NCBI RefSeq assembly: GCF_004944975.1
Contig: NZ_SPQG01000005.1
Span: 61,784 to 125,783 of the forward strand
Reading direction: 5' to 3'
Length of the DNA: 64,000 bases
Source: Halorhabdus amylolytica
GTDB lineage: Archaea > Halobacteriota > Halobacteria > Halobacteriales > Haloarculaceae
This document shows positions 50,953-60,282 of this stretch, piece after piece. The translations under genes were made by a program, and so were the position numbers. The first letter of the stretch is position 1; each line of letters opens with the position of its first letter. Under the pieces are notes generated by a model. That model saw nothing but the letters and a program-made list of their open reading frames with translations. It ran no database searches and was not told where the DNA came from.

Positions 50953-51755
50953 ACGCCCTCGCTGCTCGCGACCTCAGCTTCGCGTATCCCGACGGGACGA
51001 CCGCGATCGAGGGACTCGACTTGACGATCGAGGCGGGCGAGCGCGTGGCGATCCTCGGTCCCAACGGCGCGGGCAAGAGCACGTTGCTGTCGCTACTGGC
51101 AGGCCTTCGCGAGCCAGCGGGCGGGGAGATGTCGTACTTCGAGACTGACGACCCGGCCGACGAACTCCGGGACCGGATCGCCCACTGTCCGCAAGCGCCC
51201 GCGGACTATCTCTTCAACGCGACCGTCCGCGAAGACCTCGAATACGGCCCGGCACAGTTGGGGATCGACCGCCGGGAGGCCGCGGACCGGGTCGACGCAC
51301 TTGCCGCCGAGTTCAAGCTCGAATCCCTGCTGGAGAAACCCCCCTTCCGGCTGAGCGGGGGCGAGCAACGCCGCGCCGCGCTGGCGGCCGCACTCGCCGT
51401 CGAACCCGATCTCCTCCTGCTCGATGAACCCGTCGCCGACGTGGACGCCGGCCACCGCGAAACGATTCTCGACGCGCTTGACGCACGAAACGAAGACGGG
51501 ACGACCATCGTCGTTTCGACCCCCGACGCCGATCTGGTGGCCCACGTCGCTGATCGGGTCGTCCTGCTGGACCACGAGGGCTCGATCGTCCGGGACGGAC
51601 CGGTCCGGGCGGTGCTCACTGACGATGAGCTCCTGGGAGAGGTGGGTGTTTCACCACCACAACTCGTCGAAGCCTTCCAGCGGGCCGGCGTCGAGGATCC
51701 GCCGCTCACTGTCGAGGAAGCGGTCGAGCGACTGCGGGACGGTTCCCACTGCTGA
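50949..51755 (+). CDS. cbiO: ECF transporter ATPase CbiO (268 aa)
   Basis: Complete ABC ATPase: Walker A GPNGAGKSTLLSLLAG (about 37-52), Q-loop near CPQAPADYLF, signature LSGGEQRRAALAAAL, Walker B PDLLLLDEPVADVD, and an H-loop position occupied by Thr/Pro (VVSTPDAD) in place of the usual His. GTG 50949 overlaps the cbiQ stop. It powers nickel/cobalt uptake with CbiM and CbiQ. Confidence 0.88.
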   Translation: MNALAARDLSFAYPDGTTAIEGLDLTIEAGERVAILGPNGAGKSTLLSLLAGLREPAGGEMSYFETDDPADELRDRIAHCPQAPADYLFNATVREDLEYGPAQLGIDRREAADRVDALAAEFKLESLLEKPPFRLSGGEQRRAALAAALAVEPDLLLLDEPVADVDAGHRETILDALDARNEDGTTIVVSTPDADLVAHVADRVVLLDHEGSIVRDGPVRAVLTDDELLGEVGVSPPQLVEAFQRAGVEDPPLTVEEAVERLRDGSHC

Positions 51756-51793
51756 TCCAAAGGGCTGTCAATCCTGGCCCCCTGGACCCGGGC

Positions 51794-52897
51794 ATGGATG
51801 CCAGTGAAGTGACCCGCGAACTCGTCACCATCCCGAGCCACCGCGGCCCCGGGAGCGACGAGTCCGCAGCCGGCGAATGGCTCACCGACTGGCTCGACGA
51901 ACGGACGAACGCGACCGTCGAGCGGGACGACCACGGCAACGTATTCGCCCGCCGCGGCGAGGGGACGACGTTCGCGCTGGTCGGCCACCACGATGTGGTT
52001 CCGCCGGATGCCGAACAGGTCACTGACGGGGAGTACGTCATAGAGGAGCAGGACGGCCGACTCTACGGCCGCGGCACGGCGGACATGAAAGGGTCGCTGG
52101 CCGCGATGCTCTGTGCCTTCCGGGACGCCGACGTGCCCGACGATGTCGAACTCGTCTTCGCAGCCTTCGCCGGGGAAGAACAGGGTGGAGAGGGATGTCG
52201 GGCGGCGATCGCGGACGGGTTCGCTCCCGAGTACGCCGTCGTCGGCGAGGGATCGACTGGATACTCCGCGCCGGGCGTCACGGACGTTGCGATCGCTCAC
52301 AAGGGACGACGCGGGAGCACGGTCGTCGCCGAGGGCGAGTCAGCCCACGCCAGCGAGGTCGCCGCGGGCGAGAACGCTATCTACCGCGCGACCGATGCCG
52401 TCGATATCCTGCGCGAGATCACGTTCCCGTCCACGACTGTCCAGGATCACGACGTCAAAGGAAGCCTCGCCGTCACGGAGATCGAAGGCGGGTCGGCCTG
52501 GAACGTGATCCCCGAACGCTGTACAGTGATCGTCGACGAGCGGACGGTCCCTGGCGAACGTGCATCCATCGAGCGCGTTGCGGAACTCGACGGCGTCACC
52601 TGGACCGTCGAGCAGGACCTCCCGCCGATGGCCTGTGGGGACGAGGACTTCGCCGACGTCGCATTAGGAGCCGCCGAGGGTGTCCAGGACGGCGATCCCG
52701 AGCACGTCGTCAAGCCCCACGCCACGGACGCGGGCTGGCTCGCAGATCGGGCCGGGACGGAGTGTGTCGTCGTCGGCGCAGCCGAACCGGGCGAGGCCCA
52801 CACGGCCACCGAGAGCGTCTCGCTATCCGTGGTCGAACGCTGTGATCGTCTCTATCGCGACCTCGTCGGCGAGTTCGGAGCAGTCACGTCTGCCTGA
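51794..52897 (+). CDS. M20-family zinc deacylase/peptidase, DapE/ArgE/LysK-like (367 aa)
   Basis: Metal ligands and catalytic residues appear in order: GHHDVVPP, GRGTADMKGSLAAML, FAGEEQGGEGC, VGEGSTG and HATDAGWLA. A lid/dimerisation domain with AHASEVAAGENAI lies between. It could be succinyl-diaminopimelate desuccinylase, acetylornithine deacetylase or the [LysW]-amino-acid hydrolase. LysW is encoded 14 kb away, and no adjacent pathway gene decides it. Confidence 0.85.
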   Translation: MDASEVTRELVTIPSHRGPGSDESAAGEWLTDWLDERTNATVERDDHGNVFARRGEGTTFALVGHHDVVPPDAEQVTDGEYVIEEQDGRLYGRGTADMKGSLAAMLCAFRDADVPDDVELVFAAFAGEEQGGEGCRAAIADGFAPEYAVVGEGSTGYSAPGVTDVAIAHKGRRGSTVVAEGESAHASEVAAGENAIYRATDAVDILREITFPSTTVQDHDVKGSLAVTEIEGGSAWNVIPERCTVIVDERTVPGERASIERVAELDGVTWTVEQDLPPMACGDEDFADVALGAAEGVQDGDPEHVVKPHATDAGWLADRAGTECVVVGAAEPGEAHTATESVSLSVVERCDRLYRDLVGEFGAVTSA

Positions 52898-52954
52898 GGC
52901 CGACCCAGGTCCGGAACCGTCGGGCCTTTGCCAGCCGGGACCGAACCGGGAGAT

Positions 52955-54448
52955 ATGTCGAGTACCACGTCAGGCGCTTACGACGACCTGCTCGAACACG
53001 TCACGCAACTCTCCTACGTCGAGGACGCCGGCGGCCTGCTGCGCTGGGACCAGCAGGTGATGATGCCCGAGGGCGGCACTCCGGCACGGTCGAAACAGCA
53101 GTCGGCACTCTCGACGCTCCATCACGACCTGCTGACCGACGACGAGTTGGCGGGTTATCTCGACGATCTCGACGAGGCGTCGCTCGATCCCGGACAGCAG
53201 GCAGTCGTCCGGGAAGTCCGACGGGAACACGAACGCGCCCGGAAGGTGCCCCGCGATCTGGTCGAGCGAATCTCCGAGGCGACGAGCGAGGCGCTGCCGG
53301 TCTGGGAACAGGCCCGCGAGGACGACGACTTCGAGAGCTACGCTCCCGTCCTCGAAGAACTGGTCGATCTCCGCCGGGAGTACGCACAGGCGATCGACCC
53401 TGACCGTGATCCCTACGAAGTGCTGTTCGAGGAGTTCGAGCCGTATCTCGGGCTGGACACTGCCGAGCGCGTCCTCGAAGAACTCCGGGCGGAACTGCCC
53501 GATCTGATCGACGCCGTCGCGGAAAGCGACGTGACCCAGCCCCGTCCGTTCGATGGTTCCTACGACGTCGACGATCAGGAAGAACTGGTCCGAGCAGCCC
53601 TGGACGAACTGGGGTTCGACTGGGATCGGGGTCGACTGGACACGTCCGCCCATCCGTTCACCTCCGGGACGCAGTTCGATGCCCGGATCACGACGCGTTT
53701 CGATCCGGAGAAACCGCTGGACTCGCTGTCTTCGACGATCCACGAATTCGGCCACGCGACCTACGCCCTGGGACTGCCGGACGACGAATACGGGACGCCG
53801 CTGGGTGAGGCCCGCGATCTGACTGTCCACGAGTCCCAGTCCCGGCTCTGGGAGAACCACGTCGGTCGCTCGCGAGCGTTCTGGGAGTTCTTCCTGCCGA
53901 CTGTCGAGGAACACTTCGGCGTCGAGACCACACCCGAGGCGGCCTACGGCGCGGCCAATCGGGTTTACGACGACAATCTCATTCGGGTCGAGGCGGACGA
54001 GCTCACCTACCACATGCACATCCTCGTCCGCTTCGAGATCGAGCGCGACCTCATCGCGGGCGATCTCGACGTTGATGAGGTGCCGTCCGTCTGGAACGAC
54101 AGGATGGAGGAGTATCTGGGGATCCGGCCCGACACCGACGCCGAGGGCTGTCTGCAGGACATCCACTGGACGAACGGTACCTTCGGGTACTTCCCGACGT
54201 ACTCGCTGGGGAGTGTCCTGGCGGCTCAACTCTATGACGCTGCCGACGGGGAAATTGGCCCGATCGAGGAGGGCATCCGCGCGGGAGAATTCGATGATCT
54301 TCGGACGTGGATGACCGAGAACGTCCACAGCCACGGTCGGCGCTACACGACCGACGACCTCGTCCGCGAGGCGACCGGCGAGGACTACACCGCCGAGTAC
54401 TTCATCGAGTACGTAACCGAGAAATACGGCGACCTGTACGATCTCTGA
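52955..54448 (+). CDS. Carboxypeptidase Taq, M32 family (497 aa)
   Basis: The HEXXH zinc motif IHEFGHATYALG (about residues 263-274) and the downstream Glu region DLTVHESQSRLWENHVGRS, then IHWTNGTFGYFPTYSLG, are diagnostic of M32 metallocarboxypeptidases. Typical length is about 500. ATG 52955 gives the usual N-terminus (YDDLLEHVTQLSYVEDAGGL). Cytosolic, broad-specificity removal of C-terminal residues is expected. Confidence 0.92.
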   Translation: MSSTTSGAYDDLLEHVTQLSYVEDAGGLLRWDQQVMMPEGGTPARSKQQSALSTLHHDLLTDDELAGYLDDLDEASLDPGQQAVVREVRREHERARKVPRDLVERISEATSEALPVWEQAREDDDFESYAPVLEELVDLRREYAQAIDPDRDPYEVLFEEFEPYLGLDTAERVLEELRAELPDLIDAVAESDVTQPRPFDGSYDVDDQEELVRAALDELGFDWDRGRLDTSAHPFTSGTQFDARITTRFDPEKPLDSLSSTIHEFGHATYALGLPDDEYGTPLGEARDLTVHESQSRLWENHVGRSRAFWEFFLPTVEEHFGVETTPEAAYGAANRVYDDNLIRVEADELTYHMHILVRFEIERDLIAGDLDVDEVPSVWNDRMEEYLGIRPDTDAEGCLQDIHWTNGTFGYFPTYSLGSVLAAQLYDAADGEIGPIEEGIRAGEFDDLRTWMTENVHSHGRRYTTDDLVREATGEDYTAEYFIEYVTEKYGDLYDL

Positions 54449-54475
54449 GACGGACGGTCACATCGGCCGTCGCTC

Positions 54476-54555
54476 ATACTGTCGGCTATAATCCCCTGAA
54501 GAATTTCGGCATTCCGTGGTGCCGAATATCTTTACGAAGTTATAGCCGACAGTAT
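54476..54555. repeat. 80-bp palindromic element with 16-bp terminal inverted repeats
   Basis: ATACTGTCGGCTATAA (54476-54491) and its exact complement TTATAGCCGACAGTAT (54540-54555) flank 48 bp. That interior also folds (GAATTTCGGCA against TGCCGAATATC). It lies between two convergent genes. Perfect long termini suggest a MITE-like element; a bidirectional terminator is the alternative. No clear target duplication is seen. Confidence 0.65.
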
Positions 54556-54582
54556 CAGTCCGGGAATGCTGTCGCCGGTCAG

Positions 54583-55185
54583 CTACACCAGACTGAAGAG
54601 AAAGCCGAGGAACCCGACGACGAACGTGAGCGTCAGCATCTTCCCCACGGGGATATCGTGGGCGACAGCGAGGCCGATACCCTGGATCACCGCCTGCCAG
54701 ACGAACCCGACGAAGCTGGTCAGGAGAGTGATCGGCGATGCAGTCGTCGTCGCGTTTTCGATGAACCCCGCGGCGGCTGCCGGATCGGTAGGAACGTCTC
54801 CCAGCACCGCGAACAGACCGAACCCCGTCATCGGGAGGAGTGCGATGGTGACGAGTTCGGCTTCGCCGACGACGGCAAGCGTCGTTCCGAACCCGCCTTC
54901 GCCGTCAGCGAACCACACGAACACGTGCAGGATGACCGCGAGGAGGAGCCACCCAACGATGACGCCGACGGCGATCCCGAAGATAGCGCCGCCGATCATG
55001 CCACCGGCTTCCGACTGTGCTGCCGGTGAGATATCGACCTGGTCGAAAAGACGGGTCAGAAATACCCAGAGGATGACCGACATGGCGAGTGCCTCAAAGA
55101 TGACGATGCCGGCCGCGAACGGAAGGGAAGGGCGTTCGAAACTCTCGTAGTACTCGCGGGGATTCACCAGGGGGGTCTTCGGCAT
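54583..55185 (-). CDS. Yip1-domain membrane protein (200 aa)
   Basis: MPKTPLVNPREYYESFERPS is followed by five spans. The layout is that of haloarchaeal Yip1-like proteins, with PREYYESFERP before the first span, Gly-rich span GGAIFGIAVGVIVGWLLLAV, then HVFVWFADGEGGFGTTLAVV. The start at 55185 matches the family N-terminus. The role is unknown, presumably membrane organisation or transport. Confidence 0.8.
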   Translation of the reverse strand: MPKTPLVNPREYYESFERPSLPFAAGIVIFEALAMSVILWVFLTRLFDQVDISPAAQSEAGGMIGGAIFGIAVGVIVGWLLLAVILHVFVWFADGEGGFGTTLAVVGEAELVTIALLPMTGFGLFAVLGDVPTDPAAAAGFIENATTTASPITLLTSFVGFVWQAVIQGIGLAVAHDIPVGKMLTLTFVVGFLGFLFSLV

Positions 55186-55271
55186 TGTATTTTCAACTGA
55201 CAGTACTACCTCGATAAACATTTCGGTGTGCCGAACGCGCCGCTTATCCCGATTGATCCGAAACGTCCGCC

Positions 55272-56087
55272 ATGTCACTGCCGGCGCTCGATCCGGAACA
55301 ACTCGATCGGTACTCCCGCCAGATCGTCATGGAGGACATCGGCCCGGACGGCCAGGGTGCCCTGCTGGACGGTTCAGTCCTGATCGTCGGCATCGGCGGC
55401 CTCGGCTCGCCGATCGTCCAGTACCTCGCGGCCGCCGGAGTCGGCCGACTCGGCCTCGCCGACGGGGACAGCGTCGAACGCTCGAACCTCCAGCGGCAGG
55501 TCATCCACGGGACCGACGACATCGGCCGACCGAAAGTCACCAGCGCAGCCGAATTCGTCACCGATCTCAACCCCGACGTCACCGTCGAGACCCACGAAAC
55601 CGATCTGACGCCAGAGAGCGCCGAGTCGTTGATCGCCGAATACGACATTGTCGTCGACGCGACGGACAACTTCCCGGCGCGCTTTCTCGTCAACGACGCC
55701 TGTACGCTCGCCGGGACGCCGTTCGTCCACGGCGCCGTCTACCGCTTCGAGGGACAGGTTGCCACCTTCGACGGATCGGGCCCCTGCTACCGGTGTCTGT
55801 TCCCCGAGGCCCCGCCGGAGGGGGCGATCCCGGACTGTGCGACCGCTGGCGTTCTGGGCGTCCTGCCGGGGACGATCGGAACGATCCAGGCGAGCGAGGT
55901 CCTCAAACACCTCCTCGATGTCGGCGATCCACTGGCTGGCCGGATCCTCCACTACGACGCACAGACAGTCGATTTCGAGTCCGTCCCGCTCCGGGCGCGT
56001 CCCGACTGTCCGATCTGTGGCGACCAGCCGGCCATCGATACCGTCACCGATGGGAACTACGGGGGCGACTGTACCCTTCCGGAGTGA
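55272..56087 (+). CDS. ubaA: E1-like adenylyltransferase UbaA/MoeB/ThiF (271 aa)
   Basis: Activates the C-termini of small ubiquitin-like proteins (SAMPs, MoaD-type) for protein conjugation, tRNA thiolation and molybdopterin synthesis. It has the start RYSRQIVMEDIGPDGQG, nucleotide loop VGIGGLGSPIVQYLAAAG, catalytic Cys in DCATAGVLGVLPG, and zinc pairs CYRC and CPIC. Haloarchaea usually have a single such enzyme, so its loss would affect NasA cofactor supply as well. Confidence 0.92.
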   Translation: MSLPALDPEQLDRYSRQIVMEDIGPDGQGALLDGSVLIVGIGGLGSPIVQYLAAAGVGRLGLADGDSVERSNLQRQVIHGTDDIGRPKVTSAAEFVTDLNPDVTVETHETDLTPESAESLIAEYDIVVDATDNFPARFLVNDACTLAGTPFVHGAVYRFEGQVATFDGSGPCYRCLFPEAPPEGAIPDCATAGVLGVLPGTIGTIQASEVLKHLLDVGDPLAGRILHYDAQTVDFESVPLRARPDCPICGDQPAIDTVTDGNYGGDCTLPE

Positions 56088-56186
56088 TGCAGGACACCTC
56101 CGACCCGCAATCGTCACTCCGCTGTTATCATCGTCGATACTCAGGACCGTGATCTTTTGCGATTCCCTATCGAATGTAATGTATAG

Positions 56187-56549
56187 ATGCCCCGGTTTGC
56201 GACCCGCGAGTGGCCCGTCAGGCTCGAGACGCCCGGCTACGTCGAGTTGGTCCTCTCGCTGGTCATCGTCTGGGGGTTCGCCGACACGCTCTCGACAGTG
56301 GTCGCGATGACGGCCACCGGGTCGGCCGCCGCGGAGATCAACCCCTGGATCCGGACGCTGTTGACCCACGAGCCGCTGCTGGTGATCGTTCTGAAGGGGG
56401 CTGTGGCGCTTTACGTCGGCGTCGTGCTGGTGGCCTGCCGGGACGTGGTCGAGACGGTGCCCGGATGGCGGCTCTGGTTCTTGAGTCTGATCGCCGCGGG
56501 GACGGTCGTGGTCATCCAGAATCTCGCTGTCGTCGCCGCGACGCTGTGA
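56187..56549 (+). CDS. Small membrane protein, probably DUF5658 (120 aa)
   Basis: Three or four spans are visible: ELVLSLVIVWGFADTLSTVV, then AAEINPWIRTLLTHEPLLVI, and a final hydrophobic end. The combination of a GxxDTxST motif in span 1 and a NPW segment after it resembles the DUF5658 family. Function unknown. Convergent with the following gene, stops adjacent. Confidence 0.65.
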   Translation: MPRFATREWPVRLETPGYVELVLSLVIVWGFADTLSTVVAMTATGSAAAEINPWIRTLLTHEPLLVIVLKGAVALYVGVVLVACRDVVETVPGWRLWFLSLIAAGTVVVIQNLAVVAATL

Positions 56550-56843
56550 TCAGAAGGGAAATCTCTCGCGCATCCGGTCGACCAGCGAGTCCGGGTCCTC
56601 GTCCGTCTCCGGACCGATGACGTCCTCGTCGGGACGGATGATCGTCCGCTCTTCTCTCTCCGTGACTTCGATGAGGTCGTCGGCCTTGAGGTCGGCCAGT
56701 GCAGTCTCCAGCCGGTCGATGTCGACGTCAGCCCGCGAACGGATCTCGAAGACAGTCATTCCTTCCCCGGCCCGTTCCGCGAGCGCGTCGAGCACTGCCA
56801 CCTCCGCCTCGTCCCGATCGCGGTACTCCGGCTTGACGTCCAT
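56550..56843 (-). CDS. Winged-helix protein, probably DUF6432 (97 aa)
   Basis: MDVKPEYRDRDEAEVAVLDA leads into a winged helix (LAERAGEGMTVFEIRSRADV, DIDRLETALADLKADDLIEV) and an acidic tail ending RMRERFPF, like the haloarchaeal DUF6432 family. ATG 56843 is chosen; the frame upstream is not family-like. Likely a DNA-binding regulator. Confidence 0.75.
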   Translation of the reverse strand: MDVKPEYRDRDEAEVAVLDALAERAGEGMTVFEIRSRADVDIDRLETALADLKADDLIEVTEREERTIIRPDEDVIGPETDEDPDSLVDRMRERFPF

Positions 56844-56937
56844 ACGGTCACTTTCGACTGGCCGGGTCTTACGCTTGTCCCCGGGAACCACCTGATTCTC
56901 CCAAGCAGTACGCTTATAACTCGGAGGGGGTGACTTC

Positions 56938-57846
56938 ATGGCAATGGGTATCAAGTGTTCGCTGTTCGGGCACGCCTACGGCGAGACGGCCGTCGAACGC
57001 GACCGCGAAGAGCAAGGGAGTGAGGTCATCATCACGATCCGGGAGGTTGAGACCTGCCAGCGCTGTGGGGAGACGCGGGTCGTCTCCGAGAACAAGGAAG
57101 TGACGACCATCGAGACTCCCGAGGAAGTATCGCCCTCCGGAGGGAGCGAAGAAGCGGCTGTGACCCCGGGAGACGAAGATAGCACTGAGGGGCCGAGTGC
57201 ACCGACGACGGAGACGTCCGTCGGCGCCGAGATCGTCGACGCCGAAGACGGACAAGCAGTCACGACTGACGAACCGAGTGACGCGGACGCCGATGGAGCC
57301 GACGGACCCGCCAGCGAGAGGATGCCACCGGCCAGCGGAGAGGGGAACGGCGACGAGTCACCGCCGCCTGTCGAGGACGACGGTGTCATCCTCGAAGATG
57401 ACGACGAACCCGACCGGGATCCAGGCGAGTGGCCCGAGGAAACGGAGGCCGACGCGTCCGATCGGGAGCACACGCCGTCGAGGACCGACGGGATCGAACG
57501 GTTCACCGACGACTCCTCGACGAAGTCCGGCGACGAGGCGGTGGAATCCACCGGCCGGGGCCAGCCCTCGACCGACGACCCCTCGGGAGACGTGCCCTCA
57601 GATGCGGGAGACAACGCCGAAGCGTCCGACGCGGGACCGATCGACCGCGCCGACGAGTCGGAGGTCTGGTCGAAAGCGGACCCGGACCTCGACGCCGACC
57701 GGTCGGGGGCCACGGTGACCGTTCCCGAAGGGAAGTTCCGCTGTCCGGAGTGTGAGTTCACGACGCCGGTCGATTCGTCGTCACTCCGGGAAGGCGACTT
57801 CTGTCCGGAGTGTCACCAGGGCACGCTCGTCCACGAATCGGGGTGA
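56938..57846 (+). CDS. Acidic protein with N- and C-terminal zinc motifs (302 aa)
   Basis: The N-terminus (MGIKCSLFGHAYGETAVERD) and an ETCQRCGETRVV pair precede about 190 residues of very acidic, low-complexity sequence. The C-terminal zinc ribbon is FRCPECEFTTPVDSSSLREG, then FCPECHQGTLVHE. GGAGG (56923-56927) and CTTATAA (about 56912) support the start at 56938, with ATG 56944 as alternative. Conserved haloarchaeal family of unknown role (I believe DUF7093). Confidence 0.75.
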   Translation: MAMGIKCSLFGHAYGETAVERDREEQGSEVIITIREVETCQRCGETRVVSENKEVTTIETPEEVSPSGGSEEAAVTPGDEDSTEGPSAPTTETSVGAEIVDAEDGQAVTTDEPSDADADGADGPASERMPPASGEGNGDESPPPVEDDGVILEDDDEPDRDPGEWPEETEADASDREHTPSRTDGIERFTDDSSTKSGDEAVESTGRGQPSTDDPSGDVPSDAGDNAEASDAGPIDRADESEVWSKADPDLDADRSGATVTVPEGKFRCPECEFTTPVDSSSLREGDFCPECHQGTLVHESG

Positions 57847-57895
57847 TCGACGGCGACGCGAAAAGGGTAAACCTCCCCTTCTCGAACGGCCGCCC

Positions 57896-58291
57896 ATGCG
57901 TGAATACAAGATGCGTCGCGGCGAATATCTCGAAGAACGGATCCCCGACATGGAGGCCACCGTCGAGGACTACTTCGGCCCGATCTCCGGGACCGAGTCG
58001 TACAATGACACCGAGTTGTTCGTCGTCGAGGACCCCGACAATCCCGTCTTCGAGTACGTGACCGTCGGGACCGTGCCCTACGACGGCAAGAAGGACAAAC
58101 TCGCGCTCGACATCGAAGAACGGCCCGCCGAAGAGGTCATCGCAGAGGGTCACGTCGAAGCCGCCGAGGAAGCCGTCACGATAAAGAACGACTTCCTCGA
58201 GGAAGCGACCGGGCGTGACGCCAAAGCCCGCCGCGATTCGATGAAGCGGTCGGTCGAGGACGATCCCGACGCGCCCGACGACGTCGCCTGA
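57896..58291 (+). CDS. DUF5611-type conserved haloarchaeal protein (131 aa)
   Basis: MREYKMRRGEYLEERIPDME, then YFGPISGTESYNDTELFVVE, DNPVFEYVTVGTVPYDGKKD and FLEEATGRDAKARRDSMKR match the conserved haloarchaeal DUF5611 pattern. Soluble, acidic, no catalytic motif. ATG 57896 is the family start; the open frame before it is shadow sequence. Confidence 0.8.
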   Translation: MREYKMRRGEYLEERIPDMEATVEDYFGPISGTESYNDTELFVVEDPDNPVFEYVTVGTVPYDGKKDKLALDIEERPAEEVIAEGHVEAAEEAVTIKNDFLEEATGRDAKARRDSMKRSVEDDPDAPDDVA

Positions 58292-58369
58292 CGCTCCCGC
58301 GTCCGATTATCGCCTCCAGAACCACCCCACTCGACGATCGATAGGAACTCCCCCAGGCGACGGAGTGGA

Positions 58370-58729
58370 TTACTGTCCGAGCCGTTCTCGGCTGATAGCC
58401 ACGTCGGACGGAGTGATAATGAGTTGATCGTCGTCCTTCTGGACGATGTCCCCACCGACCTCGTTGGCCACCTGTTTGAGTTCGTCGCTGATGTGCTCCA
58501 TCTCTCGATCCTGGGTCGTGTGGCGCGTGATGTCGGCCACGACGATGTCGCCGTCGTAGACGGCGTCCTTGATCTCGATGACGTCCTGTTTCTCGCCGAT
58601 CCGCGCGATACGGACCCGGGTATCCGCGCCCTCGACGTCCAGATTCACGTCATCGGCGTCGAGTTCGACGTAGTCCTCGGTCCGCCGCGAGGACCCCGTT
58701 CCGCCCAGAATCTTGCTCATCAATCCCAT
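58370..58729 (-). CDS. sepF: Cell-division protein SepF (119 aa)
   Basis: An amphipathic membrane-targeting N-terminus (MGLMSKILGG) is followed by a linker and the SepF core: YVELDADDVNLDVEGADTRV, RIARIGEKQDVIEIKDAVYD, GDIVVADITRHTTQDREMEH, then DIVQKDDDQLIITPSDVAIS. In archaea SepF anchors FtsZ rings to the membrane. ATG 58720 is an alternative start. The long upstream frame is antisense to the carotenoid gene region. Confidence 0.88.
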   Translation of the reverse strand: MGLMSKILGGTGSSRRTEDYVELDADDVNLDVEGADTRVRIARIGEKQDVIEIKDAVYDGDIVVADITRHTTQDREMEHISDELKQVANEVGGDIVQKDDDQLIITPSDVAISRERLGQ

Positions 58730-58805
58730 ACGCGTGTGACTGGCCGGGACGGGTATAGGTTTTACGTCAGACGCGACCGCCTGGACCCGCCTCGGTGGCC
58801 CCCCG

Positions 58806-59783
58806 TCAGACGATACCTTCCGGCGTGGCGCCGACGGTCCCGTGACGGTCCGTTTCGCCGTCGCCCTCGGAGATCGCACTCGCGGCGTAGAAGGCGGTTT
58901 CCGGGTCTCCCGTGCGCCACCAGTGATAGTAGGTCTTGGGCACCAGCCACAGGCGACGCGTTGTCGACAGTGAGGTGTCCTCCCCGAGGACATCGTACCC
59001 GAGGTCCCTGATCCGGCGGTGATGTTCCGCATAGAGGACGGCCGATAACAATACGGCGAACTGGCAGTCTGCAGGGAGATATCTGATGCCTGCGACGCCG
59101 TGGCGGTAAAGCGACTCCGTGCGCTGGAGCTCCGTCCGGATCGCCGCCCGCAGATCATCGGTCATTTCGCCGCGTCGTAGCTGGGGCTCGGTGATACCAA
59201 ACCGTTCCAGAGTCTCTTTGGGCAGGTAAACCCGATCGTAGTCACGGATGTCCTCTCTGACGTCACGGATGAAGTTGGTGAGCTGGAAAGCTTCCGCCAG
59301 CGACCGCGCGTGCGGTTCGGCCGCCTCGCGTTCCGCGGGATCCATGACGGTCAGCATCATGTTCCCGACGGCGGCCGCCGATCCGCGCATGTACGCGGAC
59401 AACTCTTCGTGAGTTTCGTAGCGCGTCTGTTCGATGTCCTGTGCCATCGCGTCGATGAAAACGTCGATCTCGGCCGGGTCGAACGACTCCCGGTCGGCCA
59501 ACGACCGGAATCCATCCAGCACTGCCCGATCCTCAGCCGACAGTACCGCCTCGTCGTACGCGCCTCCTTTGGCGGCGCTCCGGATCGTTTCCAGCTTTTC
59601 CCGTTGGATCGCCGCTGACGGCGGGTCCGGTTGATCGACGACCTCGTCGGCGATCCGGAAGAACGCATAGAGGACGTACGTCGCCTCCCGTACCCGCTCG
59701 GGGAGAACCCGTGTCGCGACGTAGAACGTTGTCCCTGCACGTCGGTGAATCGCTTTACTCGTGGTGATGGGTTCGTCTGACAT
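58806..59783 (-). CDS. crtB: Phytoene synthase CrtB (325 aa)
   Basis: Condenses two geranylgeranyl diphosphates to phytoene for bacterioruberin. Both Asp-rich motifs are present (AFFRIADEVVDQPD and IRDVREDIRDYDRVYLP), along with the class I terpenoid-synthase signatures SAYMRGSAAAVGNMM and AEAFQLTNFIRD. Length is typical. The C-terminal 25 residues are a variable tail. No other carotenoid gene is adjacent. Confidence 0.92.
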   Translation of the reverse strand: MSDEPITTSKAIHRRAGTTFYVATRVLPERVREATYVLYAFFRIADEVVDQPDPPSAAIQREKLETIRSAAKGGAYDEAVLSAEDRAVLDGFRSLADRESFDPAEIDVFIDAMAQDIEQTRYETHEELSAYMRGSAAAVGNMMLTVMDPAEREAAEPHARSLAEAFQLTNFIRDVREDIRDYDRVYLPKETLERFGITEPQLRRGEMTDDLRAAIRTELQRTESLYRHGVAGIRYLPADCQFAVLLSAVLYAEHHRRIRDLGYDVLGEDTSLSTTRRLWLVPKTYYHWWRTGDPETAFYAASAISEGDGETDRHGTVGATPEGIV

Positions 59784-60042
59784 CGAGATCGGTCGTGACA
59801 GTGATCAGATTAGCGTTCGTCGTTTGTAAGGCTACCGACAGTCACAATGCGCGTCATGTCCTGCTGTTGATCCTGCTAGGGCAACGCCCCTCATAAGCGA
59901 GATACCCTATCAGTTGGGTACCTCGAGTGAACGGATCACCCCATGGCCACACGACTGACGGGTGGACGAATCACTCGTCGGTCGGATATCGACGAACGTT
60001 CGGACACCGCCGCCCCCCTCGTGCGCCTGCAGCGGCCGGCCG

Positions 60043-60282
60043 TCACTTGGACTCACCGACGTCCGGCGGATTGACAAATAGGCCGTCGGCGAGGATCGTC
60101 GCGCCGACCACCGAGGCCCCAAAGACGCTCTCCTGGATGGAGACTGGCGCGACGACCGCGATCAGGATGGCCGTGAGGAACACGAGAGGGAGGGTGACGA
60201 GATATAAATCGTACCGGGAGACGCGCCGAATACGCGGCGTTCGACTGGCGATCCCTCGCCAGGAGCGGTCTCTCACAGCCAT
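60043..60282 (-). CDS. Small membrane protein (79 aa)
   Basis: A basic N-terminus (MAVRDRSWRGIASRTPRIRR) is followed by two hydrophobic segments (about 25-47 and 52-70; LYLVTLPLVFLTAILIAVVA) and a short polar tail. This resembles haloarchaeal DUF-type two-span proteins, but I cannot name it. An AT-rich promoter region lies upstream. The 259 bases between it and crtB contain no gene. Confidence 0.6.
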   Translation of the reverse strand: MAVRDRSWRGIASRTPRIRRVSRYDLYLVTLPLVFLTAILIAVVAPVSIQESVFGASVVGATILADGLFVNPPDVGESK

